64,000 nucleotides of DNA from CAISCU01 sp943361925 (GTDB lineage: Bacteria; Bacteroidota; Bacteroidia; UKL13-3). Both the position numbers and the translations under genes were made by a program. Positions 1-8,723 of the stretch are shown here, in pieces. How positions within the stretch are numbered: position 1 is the first letter of the stretch; every line of letters begins with the position of its first letter. Below the pieces are notes generated by a model that did not search any database, was not told where the DNA came from, and saw nothing but the letters and a program-made list of their open reading frames with translations. Location: assembly GCA_943361925.1 (NCBI GenBank), contig CALRIT020000021.1:3432-67431 (forward strand), in the 5' to 3' direction.

Positions 1-1296
1 GAAAATCTGAGTAAGTTATTGGTGAATCCTGATGATTTTTTGACTGATATTAAATTAGGAGAGATTGCTGCTTTAATAAATAAAAGTCAGGAATCAAAAG
101 AGGAAATTAGTTTAAAAGAGACAACTGAATCTTTTGCGATTTATGGTAAAAACGGGATTGAAGAAGGAGCCATCAACCAAATGAATATTGCTATGCGATT
201 ACCAATCACTGTTTCCGGAGCATTAATGCCAGATGCGCATCAAGGTTATGGATTGCCAATTGGTGGAGTTTTAGCAACAAGAAATGCTATTATTCCTTAT
301 GGCGTTGGTGTTGATATTGGTTGCAGAATGGCTTTATCGGTTTATGATATTCCTGAAGATTTTTATTTGGAGAACAAAGCGAAATATAAAAGAGAATTGA
401 TTGCCATGACAAAATTCGGAGCCGGTAATGCCTGGAAGGGACGAGATTTGGCTAATCATGCTGTTTTAGATAATTCTTTGTTTGATGAAATTCCGCTTTT
501 AAAAGGAATGAAAGATAAAGCTCATGGACAATTAGGAACATCGGGAGGCGGAAATCATTTTGTTGAATTCGGAATCATTGAGTTCAAAGATGATGTTGCT
601 GAATATCAAATGAAAAAAGGAAGGTATTTGTCATTGCTTACTCATTCGGGTTCAAGAGGATTTGGAGCAACCATTGCCGGACATTATACACGATTGGCAA
701 AAGACTTATGTAAACTACCTCAGGAAGCGCAGAATCTGGCTTATTTGGATTTGAACTCACAGGAAGGAATGGAATATTGGTTGGCCATGAATTTGGCCGG
801 AGATTATGCATCTGCTTGTCATGAAATTATTCACCAAAGAATGAGTAAAGCAATAGGAGCAGAGGTTTTGAATAAGGTTGAAAATCATCATAATTTTGCT
901 TGGAAAGAAATGGTGAATGGAGAAGAATTAATTGTTCATAGAAAAGGAGCAACACCTGCATCAAAAGGAGTATTGGGAATTATTCCCGGTTCGATGACAG
1001 CACCCGGATTTTTGGTAAGAGGAAAAGGGGAGGAGAATTCAATTCAATCGGCTTCGCATGGTGCAGGAAGATTGATGAGTAGAACTCAGGCTACTAAAAC
1101 TATCAGCAAAATCGACATGAAACAAATCTTGAAAGAACATCAGGTTGACTTGATTGGCGCAGGATTGGATGAAGCACCAATGGCCTATAAAAACATTCAT
1201 GAAGTAATGAAAGCTCAAACAGATTTGGTAGATGTTTTGGCCACATTTTATCCAAGAATGGTAAGAATGGCTGATGATGGATCGAGAGAAGATTAA
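1..1296 (+). CDS. rtcB: RtcB family RNA ligase (5' end cut by window edge)
   Basis: RNA repair/splicing ligase that joins 2',3'-cyclic-phosphate or 3'-phosphate ends to 5'-OH ends using GTP and Mn2+. Family motifs are visible in order: MPDAHQGYGLPIGG, GVGVDIGCRMAL (metal-binding Asp and Cys), GTSGGGNHFVE, THSGSRGFG, VENHHNFAW, and SASHGAGR near the C-terminus, which contains the His thought to carry GMP in characterised RtcB. The frame is open back to base 1, and the first possible in-window start is a TTG at 19, so the true start is probably upstream. It ends just before a strong terminator hairpin. Nothing in the neighbourhood (no archease or RtcR) points to a specific pathway. Confidence 0.95.
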   Translation, partial: ENLSKLLVNPDDFLTDIKLGEIAALINKSQESKEEISLKETTESFAIYGKNGIEEGAINQMNIAMRLPITVSGALMPDAHQGYGLPIGGVLATRNAIIPYGVGVDIGCRMALSVYDIPEDFYLENKAKYKRELIAMTKFGAGNAWKGRDLANHAVLDNSLFDEIPLLKGMKDKAHGQLGTSGGGNHFVEFGIIEFKDDVAEYQMKKGRYLSLLTHSGSRGFGATIAGHYTRLAKDLCKLPQEAQNLAYLDLNSQEGMEYWLAMNLAGDYASACHEIIHQRMSKAIGAEVLNKVENHHNFAWKEMVNGEELIVHRKGATPASKGVLGIIPGSMTAPGFLVRGKGEENSIQSASHGAGRLMSRTQATKTISKIDMKQILKEHQVDLIGAGLDEAPMAYKNIHEVMKAQTDLVDVLATFYPRMVRMADDGSRED

Positions 1297-1300
1297 AGTA

Positions 1301-1331
1301 AAAAGGGGATGTCGTAATCGCATCCCCTTTT
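1301..1331 (+). terminator. Terminator hairpin after rtcB
   Basis: An 11-bp perfect stem (AAAAGGGGATG / CATCCCCTTTT, 9-nt loop) starts 4 bases after the rtcB stop codon and ends in a T run. It lies between convergent genes and could serve both strands. Confidence 0.8.
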
Positions 1332-1335
1332 ATTG

Positions 1336-1357
1336 TTTATTTATTTATTTATTTATT
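1336..1357. repeat. TTTA microsatellite
   Basis: Five tandem TTTA units plus TT lie between the rtcB terminator and the convergent membrane-protein gene. It is a simple sequence repeat with no evident function. Confidence 0.7.
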
Positions 1358-1368
1358 CATTTCAATTA

Positions 1369-1773
1369 TTACTCCATAAAATTCCAGGCAGAAATATTAT
1401 CCTTTTTAATCTGTAGCACTCCATATAAAAAGGCAATTCCAATTAAACCCATTACAGATTGTACTACCTCTGTTCCAATCAATAAATTAATGATAAATGA
1501 GGCCAAACTTGAAACAATAAATCCATAAAAGCCCCAAAGTTTCCATTTAAAAAGTGCCAATGAAAAAACAACATTGGCTATAGCAATTAATCCAAGAATC
1601 GATAAAATGTATATTGGAATTTTACCATCCATTTCTTTAGAAATACTTTCAGGTACTAGCAGGTAAATTAATCCGATTAATGAATTTGCCACAATCATAA
1701 AAACCAGCCAGCTTGTAACACAACCATGACGCTCTTTTACCAATTCTGTTTCGTTATATTCTGTATTTTCCAT
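1369..1773 (-). CDS. Small four-helix membrane protein, unknown function
   Basis: A 134-aa protein with a short charged N-terminal segment followed by four predicted transmembrane helices at about residues 21-41, 52-75, 80-100 and 103-122, and a short charged C-terminal tail. I do not recognise a family beyond small uncharacterised Bacteroidota membrane proteins. The ATG start is clear and there is no Shine-Dalgarno, as expected for this phylum. The gene stands alone, convergent with rtcB. Confidence 0.75.
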   Translation of the reverse strand: MENTEYNETELVKERHGCVTSWLVFMIVANSLIGLIYLLVPESISKEMDGKIPIYILSILGLIAIANVVFSLALFKWKLWGFYGFIVSSLASFIINLLIGTEVVQSVMGLIGIAFLYGVLQIKKDNISAWNFME

Positions 1774-2101
1774 TTTTTAAGTATGATTTTGTGAAAATAT
1801 TCTTTTGAATACGATTTACAAAGTAGCTTTTTATGATTGATAAAAAATTTGCATTTATCAGAATCCCAAAAAAGAAAAAACCCAATCAATGGCTAGTTGA
1901 TTGGGCTATATAATAAAGCAAAATGAATTTTAGATATTACTTATAGTATAATAACTGTGCCAAAGTTCATTTTAAGCTTGTTTTAATTTTGTAAAGCTTT
2001 GTTTTTTAGTTCTTTAAAAGTTTTTTTAAGCTTCTAGACAACCATTAAATGAGAATAGTGTGCATTATTTTGAACACATTGTTTCTTTTTTGATACAAGC
2101 C
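1774..2101. other. Intergenic region, 328 bp
   Basis: No gene is seen. It holds the upstream region of the small membrane protein gene (minus strand) and a minus-strand terminator hairpin at 1881-1905. The rest is AT-rich without recognisable motifs. Confidence 0.6.
1881..1905 (-). terminator. Terminator hairpin, minus strand
   Basis: A 9-bp perfect stem (TTGATTGGG / CCCAATCAA, 7-nt loop) read on the minus strand is followed by a T-rich tract. It sits about 200 bp downstream of the flavin-reductase-like gene and probably ends the tyrS operon. Confidence 0.65.
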
Positions 2102-2989
2102 CTAACTTAATAGCACTTTCCAGGCATCCTCCACCTGATTTGTTTCCAATAATTGGTGTGCAAACTGATGTAGTTTATTGTTCAAATCAACATTGTCGAT
2201 AGCCGAAGAATGAATACCGGCAAGGGTTTTGTTCATTCTTTTGAAAATCTGAATGCTGTCATCATCCGGATATTGTTCAACATTTCCTAACTGTCCTAAA
2301 TCGTTTCCACTTAGAATTTTGCTGTGTTTTATTGACTCCGGAAGTGTATCAATTCCTATACCAAGATTTTTTGCAGGCTTCTGAACTTCAAACAAAGCAT
2401 TTCCACTTGCACGCACATACCAATCACTTCCTAGTCGACCTACTAAATCAATTTTTTGTTGATCAATTCTTCCATCTGCTGTTAAAACTTCAGGACGAAT
2501 ATGCATCAACAACATTTCTGCTATGATTAAATTTCCTGCACCACCTTCATTTCCGGTTTCAATGATATCACGTACTTTACATTCAAATTGCACCGGACTT
2601 TCTGCAACTCTAAATGGTTTTACCATTTGTGATGCTAATGGTGTAAATCCAGCTTTAGTAAATTCATTTACTCCTTTTGGATATTCGCAACTCGCCAGAT
2701 TCATTTGTTGAACCATTGCATAATTCACCACATTAATTACCACTTCTTTGGTTTCCATGATGTTTTCCAAAGTATGTTTAATGCTATTGTCTCTTACACG
2801 ACGGGCGGGTGAAAAAATAAATGTAACAGGATTAGATCCAAAAACATTAAAAAAACTAAAAGGTGATAAATTCATGTTACCATCTTTATCAACTGTGCTC
2901 GCAAAACAAATAGGTCTTGGAGCAACTGCAGTTAATAAAGCATTATGAAAATTTGCTAATGGCAAATCTTTTGGTCCTATAGTTTTCAT
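2102..2989 (-). CDS. Flavin reductase-like FMN-binding protein
   Basis: A 295-aa protein whose N-terminal ~200 residues look like the flavin reductase-like split-barrel fold: an APRPICFAST strand-turn near the start, then SPFSFFNVFGSNP and the NLASCEYPKGVNEF region. Members bind FMN and serve as flavin reductases or as oxygenase partners; the substrate here cannot be read. The C-terminal ~90 residues are helical and acidic and not recognised. The start codon lies 2 bp after the tyrS stop, so the two genes are almost certainly cotranscribed. Confidence 0.8.
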   Translation of the reverse strand: MKTIGPKDLPLANFHNALLTAVAPRPICFASTVDKDGNMNLSPFSFFNVFGSNPVTFIFSPARRVRDNSIKHTLENIMETKEVVINVVNYAMVQQMNLASCEYPKGVNEFTKAGFTPLASQMVKPFRVAESPVQFECKVRDIIETGNEGGAGNLIIAEMLLMHIRPEVLTADGRIDQQKIDLVGRLGSDWYVRASGNALFEVQKPAKNLGIGIDTLPESIKHSKILSGNDLGQLGNVEQYPDDDSIQIFKRMNKTLAGIHSSAIDNVDLNNKLHQFAHQLLETNQVEDAWKVLLS

Positions 2990-2991
2990 AG

Positions 2992-4281
2992 TTATTTAAT
3001 GCTAATGAGGTAATAATTCTTTTTCCCTTTTTGAATGAAAAGGTATTTGTCTTTGATTAGTGAATCTGAATTGATAATGGCTGCTGCATCACTAACTTTT
3101 TCTTTATTTAAAGAAACACCACCACCCTGTAACATTTTCCTGCATTCTCCTTTTGATGGAAATACCTGAGTTTGTTCACTTAATAATTCAACCAGACCAA
3201 TTCCTGCATCCAAAACAGATTTTTCAATTTCAAACTGAGGCACACCATCAAAAATATCAAGGAAAGTTTCTTCATCCAATTCCTTAAAAGCATCAATTGT
3301 TGAGTTTCCAAATAAAATCCCTGAAGCAGCAATTGCCGTTTCATAAGCATTTTCACCATGACATCTGATCGTAATATCTTTAGCCAAAGCTTTTTGTAAT
3401 GCTCTTAAATGTGGAGCGGTTTCATGTTCTTTTTCTATCGCTTCAATTTCATCTTGAGTTAAAAGCGTAAAAATTCTAATCCATTCTTTGGCATCAGCAT
3501 CACTTGCATTTAACCAAAACTGGTAAAATTTATAAGGTGAAGTTCTTTTTGGATCCAGCCAAACAGCACCACTTTCAGTTTTTCCGAATTTGGTCCCATC
3601 AGACTTTTTAATAAGATTGGTTGTAATTGCAAAAGCCTCACCGCCATCTTTTCTTCTGATTAATTCTGAGCCAGTTACAATATTTCCCCATTGGTCGCTG
3701 CCACCCATTTGCACTTTGCAATTGTGGTTTTTCCATAAGTAATAAAAATCATAACCTTGAACAAGCTGGTAAGTAAATTCCGTAAAACTCATTCCACTAT
3801 CACCTTCCAGTCTTTTCTTTACTGAGTCTTTCGACATCATATAATTAACAGTGATGTGTTTACCAACATCTCTAATAAAATCAAGAAAACTGAATTCCTT
3901 AAACCAATCGTAATTATTAACCATTACTGCGCTGGTTTCGCCTGTATTAAAATCAAGAAACTTTTTTAATTGCGCTTCAATACAATTTTGGTTATGACGA
4001 AGTTCAGTTTCGTTTAGTAAGTTTCTTTCCTGAGATTTTCCTGATGGATCACCAACCATTCCGGTAGCACCACCAACTAGGGCAAAAGGACGATGACCTG
4101 CTTTTTGGAAGTGAATTAAAGTCATGATTTGGGTTAAATGGCCCACATGTAAACTATCGGCTGTTGGATCAAATCCAATATAACCGCTACAAATACCTTT
4201 ATTTAATTCATCTTCTGTTCCCGGCATGATATCGTGCAACATGCCTCTCCATTTTAGTTCTTCAATAAAATTTACACCCAT
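2992..4281 (-). CDS. tyrS: Tyrosyl-tRNA synthetase
   Basis: Class I aminoacyl-tRNA synthetase that charges tRNA-Tyr. The HIGH-type signature appears as HVGHL in DPTADSLHVGHL, the tyrosine-binding region as QLVQGYDFYYL and GGSDQWGNIVTGSELIRR, and the KMSKS loop as KFGKT. An S4-like RNA-binding domain (ECRKMLQGGGVSLN) lies at the C-terminus. Full length at 429 aa. It is the first gene of a two-gene operon with the flavin-reductase-like gene and is divergent from the gene at 4338. Confidence 0.97.
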   Translation of the reverse strand: MGVNFIEELKWRGMLHDIMPGTEDELNKGICSGYIGFDPTADSLHVGHLTQIMTLIHFQKAGHRPFALVGGATGMVGDPSGKSQERNLLNETELRHNQNCIEAQLKKFLDFNTGETSAVMVNNYDWFKEFSFLDFIRDVGKHITVNYMMSKDSVKKRLEGDSGMSFTEFTYQLVQGYDFYYLWKNHNCKVQMGGSDQWGNIVTGSELIRRKDGGEAFAITTNLIKKSDGTKFGKTESGAVWLDPKRTSPYKFYQFWLNASDADAKEWIRIFTLLTQDEIEAIEKEHETAPHLRALQKALAKDITIRCHGENAYETAIAASGILFGNSTIDAFKELDEETFLDIFDGVPQFEIEKSVLDAGIGLVELLSEQTQVFPSKGECRKMLQGGGVSLNKEKVSDAAAIINSDSLIKDKYLFIQKGKKNYYLISIK

Positions 4282-4337
4282 GACAAAGTTCTTTCTATAA
4301 TAAGTTTCGAAAATAAGGCTTGGCGGCTGAATTATTT

Positions 4338-5042
4338 ATGGAGTTCAAGAGAATTTTCCTGAAATTGCATGAAAAGCAGGACTTGAATTTTTTATCACAT
4401 TATTTTATTCACCACAAAATTGGTAATCCATACTTCAATTTAGGACTCATTCTTCCTGATTTGGCAAGAGGTTCTATTAAGAAATACAAGGAGTTAAATG
4501 GTGATTTTTCTATAAACCACGAGCAAATGCTTAATGGTTGTTTTACTCATTTAGAAGATGATAAAAAATTTCATTCATCACATTTTTTTGAAACAGGAAC
4601 TGCCATTTGTATAGAAGCAATTAAATCAAATGCAGATTTAAAAAACATTGAACGAAAGTGGTTTTTAGGTCATATTTTGTTTGAAATGATGATGGATAGG
4701 CTTTTAATCAGGCATTATCAGGGAATTGGAAAACAATTTTATGCTGATTTGAATTTGATAGATATTTCTGAATTGGATAGCTTTTTTAAGAATCAGGGAC
4801 TTTTAGAAACGGAAAGATTGTGTAGAATGTTTCATCATTTTAGAGAAGCCGGATATATTCTAAATTATACTGATAATAACCTATTTGGCTATTCGTTAAC
4901 TAGAGTTATGATGAGAGCCGGACTTCCTGAAATTAGTTTCCATGAAAGGCGTGATTTATTAAAGAGTGTCTTAGATTTGGAAGAGAATTGGTTTGGAGAA
5001 GTTTATTCTCGTATTTTTGAAATGAAACAAATTTTTGAATGA
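4338..5042 (+). CDS. ACP phosphodiesterase-like protein (tentative)
   Basis: A 234-aa cytoplasmic protein. The N-terminal pattern NFLSHYFIHHK, then NLGLILPDLARG and the His-rich GCFTHLEDDKKFHSSHFF, resembles acyl-carrier-protein phosphodiesterase (AcpH) and related HD-like metal phosphohydrolases, but the similarity is loose and the function is not secure. I use the ATG at 4338; a TTG at 4320 is also in frame. The stop overlaps the ATG of the next gene (ATGA), so the two are translationally coupled. Confidence 0.6.
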   Translation: MEFKRIFLKLHEKQDLNFLSHYFIHHKIGNPYFNLGLILPDLARGSIKKYKELNGDFSINHEQMLNGCFTHLEDDKKFHSSHFFETGTAICIEAIKSNADLKNIERKWFLGHILFEMMMDRLLIRHYQGIGKQFYADLNLIDISELDSFFKNQGLLETERLCRMFHHFREAGYILNYTDNNLFGYSLTRVMMRAGLPEISFHERRDLLKSVLDLEENWFGEVYSRIFEMKQIFE

Positions 5043-6106
5043 AGAAAATTGTCTTATTAGTTTTACTGGCATTACAATTTGTAAACAGTAATTCCCAAAC
5101 ATTAAAATATAGCAATGCATTTTTAGGAATTGGCATTGGTGGTCGTGCAATGGCTATGGGAGGCGCTGTTGTTTCAAGTGGAAATGATGTTACAAGCACC
5201 TATTGGAACCCTGCAGGATTAATGGGAATTGATGATAATTTTCAGATTGGCTTGATGCACAATGAACAATTTGCCGGAATTGCAAAACATGATTATGGTG
5301 CAATTGGATTCAAATTAAACGAAAAAAGCAGAGCAGCCATTAGCATGATTCGTTTTGGTATTGATGGAATCCCAAACACTTTGTATCTAATGCAGGATGG
5401 ACAAATCAATTATAATTTAATCAAGGAATTTTCGGCAGTTGATTATGGATTTGTTGGTTCATATGCTACTAAAACCGGAATTGAAAATTTGAATATTGGT
5501 GCCAATATGAAAGTCATTCGTCGTGTTATTGGTGATTTTGGCGGTGCTTGGGGATTTGGATTTGATTTGGGAGCAACCTATAAATATAAAAATTACCAAT
5601 TAGGTGTTGCAGCTTATGATATCACTGGTACATTTAATGCCTGGACCTATAACTTAAGTGAATCAGATAAACAACAATTAATTAGCACAGGAAATACATT
5701 ACCTAAAGGTGGATTAGAAATAACATTACCACGATTGGTTTTAGGAGCAAGCAGGTCTTTTGAATTGATGTCGAATAAAATCAGCATTCGTCCTGAATTG
5801 AATTTTGAATTTACTACTGATGGACAAAGAAATGTGCTAATTAGCAGCAAAGTTTTTAATATGGACCCTCGATTGGGATTGGAAATGGGTTACAAAAATC
5901 TGGTATTTTTAAGAGGAGGATTACAAAAATTCCAGCGAGTAAAAGATTTTGATGGCAAAGAAACTTTAAATGCTATGCCAAGTTTAGGAGTAGGACTAAA
6001 ATTAAGTCGTATTTCAATAGATTATGCTTTAGGAAATGCTTTTAACGAAGGCTTATTGGCCATGAGTAACATCATTAGCTTGAAATTATCTATAGTGAAG
6101 AAATAG
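5039..6106 (+). CDS. PorV/PorQ family outer-membrane beta-barrel
   Basis: A 355-aa protein with a signal peptide (residues 1-19, ending NSNSQ) and the family opening GGRAMAMGGAVVSSGNDV followed by YWNPAGL. This matches the FadL-like PorV/PorQ barrels of the type IX secretion system, where PorV-type proteins shuttle cargo at the outer membrane. Alternating beta-strand patterns continue to the C-terminus. It is closest in feel to the shorter PorV2-type paralogues rather than classical PorV. It overlaps the preceding gene by 4 bp. Confidence 0.8.
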   Translation: MKKIVLLVLLALQFVNSNSQTLKYSNAFLGIGIGGRAMAMGGAVVSSGNDVTSTYWNPAGLMGIDDNFQIGLMHNEQFAGIAKHDYGAIGFKLNEKSRAAISMIRFGIDGIPNTLYLMQDGQINYNLIKEFSAVDYGFVGSYATKTGIENLNIGANMKVIRRVIGDFGGAWGFGFDLGATYKYKNYQLGVAAYDITGTFNAWTYNLSESDKQQLISTGNTLPKGGLEITLPRLVLGASRSFELMSNKISIRPELNFEFTTDGQRNVLISSKVFNMDPRLGLEMGYKNLVFLRGGLQKFQRVKDFDGKETLNAMPSLGVGLKLSRISIDYALGNAFNEGLLAMSNIISLKLSIVKK

Positions 6107-6130
6107 GGGATTTGTTTGAATCCTGCAAGT

Positions 6131-6177
6131 AATTTTCAAATAGCTCCGTGGCTTTAGCCTGGAGCTATTTGGAAATT
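6131..6177. repeat. REP-like palindrome, GGCTTTAGCC family copy 1
   Basis: Long imperfect hairpin: arms CAAATAGCTCC (6137-6147) and GGAGCTATTTG (6161-6171), extended by AATTT/AAATT on the outside, with a GGCTTTAGCC core. It lies between convergent genes and is related to copies near 23.9, 28.9, 29.1, 29.2 and 45.1 kb. Confidence 0.75.
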
Positions 6178-6238
6178 ATAAATCCCAATAATATGCGGAT
6201 CTTTATTTTCTTTTTAAAGAAACTTTAGATTATCCGAA

Positions 6239-7738
6239 CTACAAACTTTCCTGAACTTCCTTTTTGTGATACAAATCCATTGCGGTTATCATCGCAAAGG
6301 CGCCCCAAAGAAGTACTGCAATTTTATCTTGTTCGCTGTAATTGTTCAGCAAGCCATGTATAAAATAAGTAACCAATCCTAATAAAACAGAAGCTGCAAA
6401 AATCCTCACTCTAAAATCAGTTGCTTTATAAACGAGGTTGAGTCCTCTCTGGAAAACCATCACCAAAACACCTAAAAATGTTAGTAGGCCCAACCAGCCA
6501 CTTTCGGCCATTGGATTCAGGAATTCACTGTGTGCGTGTCCCTGATCACCAAATGCAGTAGTAATTGGAGTTTTAAATTCAGGGTCCTGATAAGGTGCAT
6601 AAGTAAACGAAAAAGCTCCTGGTCCAAATCCCAATACCGGCTTTTCTTTAATCATGTTGATGGCTGCCATCCATCTATTTACACGTTCCAAATTTGAAAC
6701 GTCGTTTCTTACATTAGAAACTGATTCCAAATGTTTTTCAAAACCTTCAGCTGAGTTTTGTTTGTTTTGATAAAGCTGGTAAAAAATATCATCAAAATTG
6801 GCAACTACAAACAAGGCTCCAATTCCTAATAGAATAAACATTTGCCATAACCTCACTCTGAATATCATCAGAACACCAAAACCCAAAGCACCTGCTAAAC
6901 TTAACCAGGCTGCTCTAGTAAATGAGAATGCAACTCCAACGCCAAATAACATCAACAAGAAAATAGAAACAATTACGATTGATATATGGGCATTCATTCT
7001 AAAACCAAATATGATATATAGCGCAAATAATGGAATGAAAAATGCAACTGCAGCAGCGTAAATTCCATGGGCAATGTAAAATGGCGCCATGATTTCAAAT
7101 GAAGTTACCTGAGAAAAATTATCGTCGCTGTGTTTATATAAAGTAAATAAAATCACAAAAGCTAATGGGATGATATAGGCCCATAAATAGTTTGAAATGT
7201 TTGAAAATTTCTTAAACAGAACGACTCCTAAAAAGTAAAATAGAACAATGTACCAAAATCTTGAAAGAAGAAATTTGAATGAAACAATGACTTCCTGACT
7301 GGTTAAACAAGTGATAAAAATCCAGGCAGTATTAATCATTATCGCAATACTAATAGGATGTTTTAAAACCCTAAAATCGTATTCGCCATCGATAATAAAT
7401 TTATAAATCACCAAAAGAAAAACGCCAATAATCAGCGGTTCATCGGGTAAACTTATGCCTAAACCTAGTCCAATATCTTCAATATTTATTGAAATAGGGA
7501 CTAAAAAAACGATTGAAAGTAGTAAGAAATCTAATTTTAATATGGCTAGAATGGCTAAAACAGCAGCAATAGGAAGCGCAGCAAACCAGTACCATTCGAA
7601 AGCAATTGCAAAAGTATTAAGCAATAAAAAGGCACCCACAATTAAGTAGAGCCACTTGCTTTTTTCTTTTTCTTGAATGGAATTAAGCAATGAGAGCGTC
7701 TTTTTGTTCTCTGAATTTTTCAATGAAAAGAAGTACAA
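6239..7738 (-). CDS. O-antigen ligase / polymerase family (Wzy_C)
   Basis: A polytopic membrane protein with about eleven hydrophobic helices and the Wzy_C family loop: a GFGPGAFSF segment, then the conserved HAHSEFLNPMAESGWLG in the large periplasmic loop. Such proteins ligate or polymerise surface polysaccharide repeat units at the inner membrane. The longest frame starts with TTG at 7738 and overlaps the wzz-like gene by 56 bp. An in-frame TTG at 7690 would give a more normal 8-bp overlap and keep every helix, so the start is uncertain. Downstream partner of the wzz-like gene. Confidence 0.85.
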   Translation of the reverse strand: MYFFSLKNSENKKTLSLLNSIQEKEKSKWLYLIVGAFLLLNTFAIAFEWYWFAALPIAAVLAILAILKLDFLLLSIVFLVPISINIEDIGLGLGISLPDEPLIIGVFLLVIYKFIIDGEYDFRVLKHPISIAIMINTAWIFITCLTSQEVIVSFKFLLSRFWYIVLFYFLGVVLFKKFSNISNYLWAYIIPLAFVILFTLYKHSDDNFSQVTSFEIMAPFYIAHGIYAAAVAFFIPLFALYIIFGFRMNAHISIVIVSIFLLMLFGVGVAFSFTRAAWLSLAGALGFGVLMIFRVRLWQMFILLGIGALFVVANFDDIFYQLYQNKQNSAEGFEKHLESVSNVRNDVSNLERVNRWMAAINMIKEKPVLGFGPGAFSFTYAPYQDPEFKTPITTAFGDQGHAHSEFLNPMAESGWLGLLTFLGVLVMVFQRGLNLVYKATDFRVRIFAASVLLGLVTYFIHGLLNNYSEQDKIAVLLWGAFAMITAMDLYHKKEVQESL

Positions 7739-8693
7739 TACAACTCATAACAAAGGTTCCAATAATAGAACCTACAACAATCATCCAACGAATTGGATAG
7801 GTTTTTCTTTCTGCTGCAGAAGCTGTTTGTAAGATGAATACATTACTTAAACGAGCATCAACGTCGATTTTAGCCTGGTCGAATTTTTTCTTTAATTCGT
7901 TTAATTGTTCAACCTGTAATTCTAAAGTTCCATAAAGAAATTTCGATTCAGCACCATACATCGATAAAGCCTTTTGTTGTTTAATTACGAAATCATTCGG
8001 ACCAACTTTTCCCATTACTTCAGTAATAGCTTTTGATTGTTCTTCATAAAAATAAACACCTTTTTCTCCCAGTTCTCTCATGCGGGTTTTAATAGTATTT
8101 ACTTCTTCTTCTTTTCTTTTGTATTCGTTTTCAATGATGGCAAGTGCTTGAAGAGCAACTCTTTTTTGAACTTCAGTTTTAACACTATCTAAAATACTAA
8201 CTACACCATTTGCAATATTGGCAGCCATTTGAGGGTCTTCATCCAAAACATTTACCTCAATTGAAGCATAAGGAGTTTTTTTGGTTGAAATGTTTTTGGC
8301 ATAAAGTTTACCAACCTTAAAGTTAATTTCTTTGTCATCAGCAGGAATTTTGTAATGTTCGGCTAAATTAAATTGTCTGATTACTCTCGATTTTAAAACA
8401 TCAGATTCTAAAATTTGAACATATTGTTGAGCAGCAACTTGCTCTCCAAATTCAAGTGGATCTTTTTGTGTAACCCTGGAATCGGCCAATAATGCATTTG
8501 AAATTGAGTTATTGGTTGAAGGATAAAAAACTGCCGTTGATTTAAATTTTGGTTTTATAACAAGCGGACTTGAAATAATAATTGAAAGTATTGCAGCTGC
8601 ACTTGAAAGGATAATCAATTGTTTTCTCCAACGAACGATGAAAACTATGACATCAATGAGCTCAAAATAATATTGCTTCTTTTTCTTATTCAT
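7683..8693 (-). CDS. Wzz-type polysaccharide chain-length determinant
   Basis: A 336-aa inner-membrane protein: a cytoplasmic N-terminus (YFELIDVIVFIVRWRKQL), a first helix near residues 27-48, a long periplasmic region with coiled-coil stretches (about 190-280), and a second helix near 303-325. This is the Wzz/FepE layout without a C-terminal tyrosine kinase. It sets polysaccharide chain length. A TATTTTTG box (minus strand, 8713-8706) lies upstream of its ATG. It is followed directly by the O-antigen ligase gene. Confidence 0.85.
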   Translation of the reverse strand: MNKKKKQYYFELIDVIVFIVRWRKQLIILSSAAAILSIIISSPLVIKPKFKSTAVFYPSTNNSISNALLADSRVTQKDPLEFGEQVAAQQYVQILESDVLKSRVIRQFNLAEHYKIPADDKEINFKVGKLYAKNISTKKTPYASIEVNVLDEDPQMAANIANGVVSILDSVKTEVQKRVALQALAIIENEYKRKEEEVNTIKTRMRELGEKGVYFYEEQSKAITEVMGKVGPNDFVIKQQKALSMYGAESKFLYGTLELQVEQLNELKKKFDQAKIDVDARLSNVFILQTASAAERKTYPIRWMIVVGSIIGTFVMSCIVLLFIEKFREQKDALIA

Positions 8694-8723
8694 AAGGTAT
8701 CCTGCAAAAATATAAAATTCCTG

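Noticed and set aside
1274..1528. Plus-strand ORF covering the end of rtcB and the membrane gene
   Set aside because: It runs through the terminator hairpin and the TTTA repeat, and lies antisense to a better gene.
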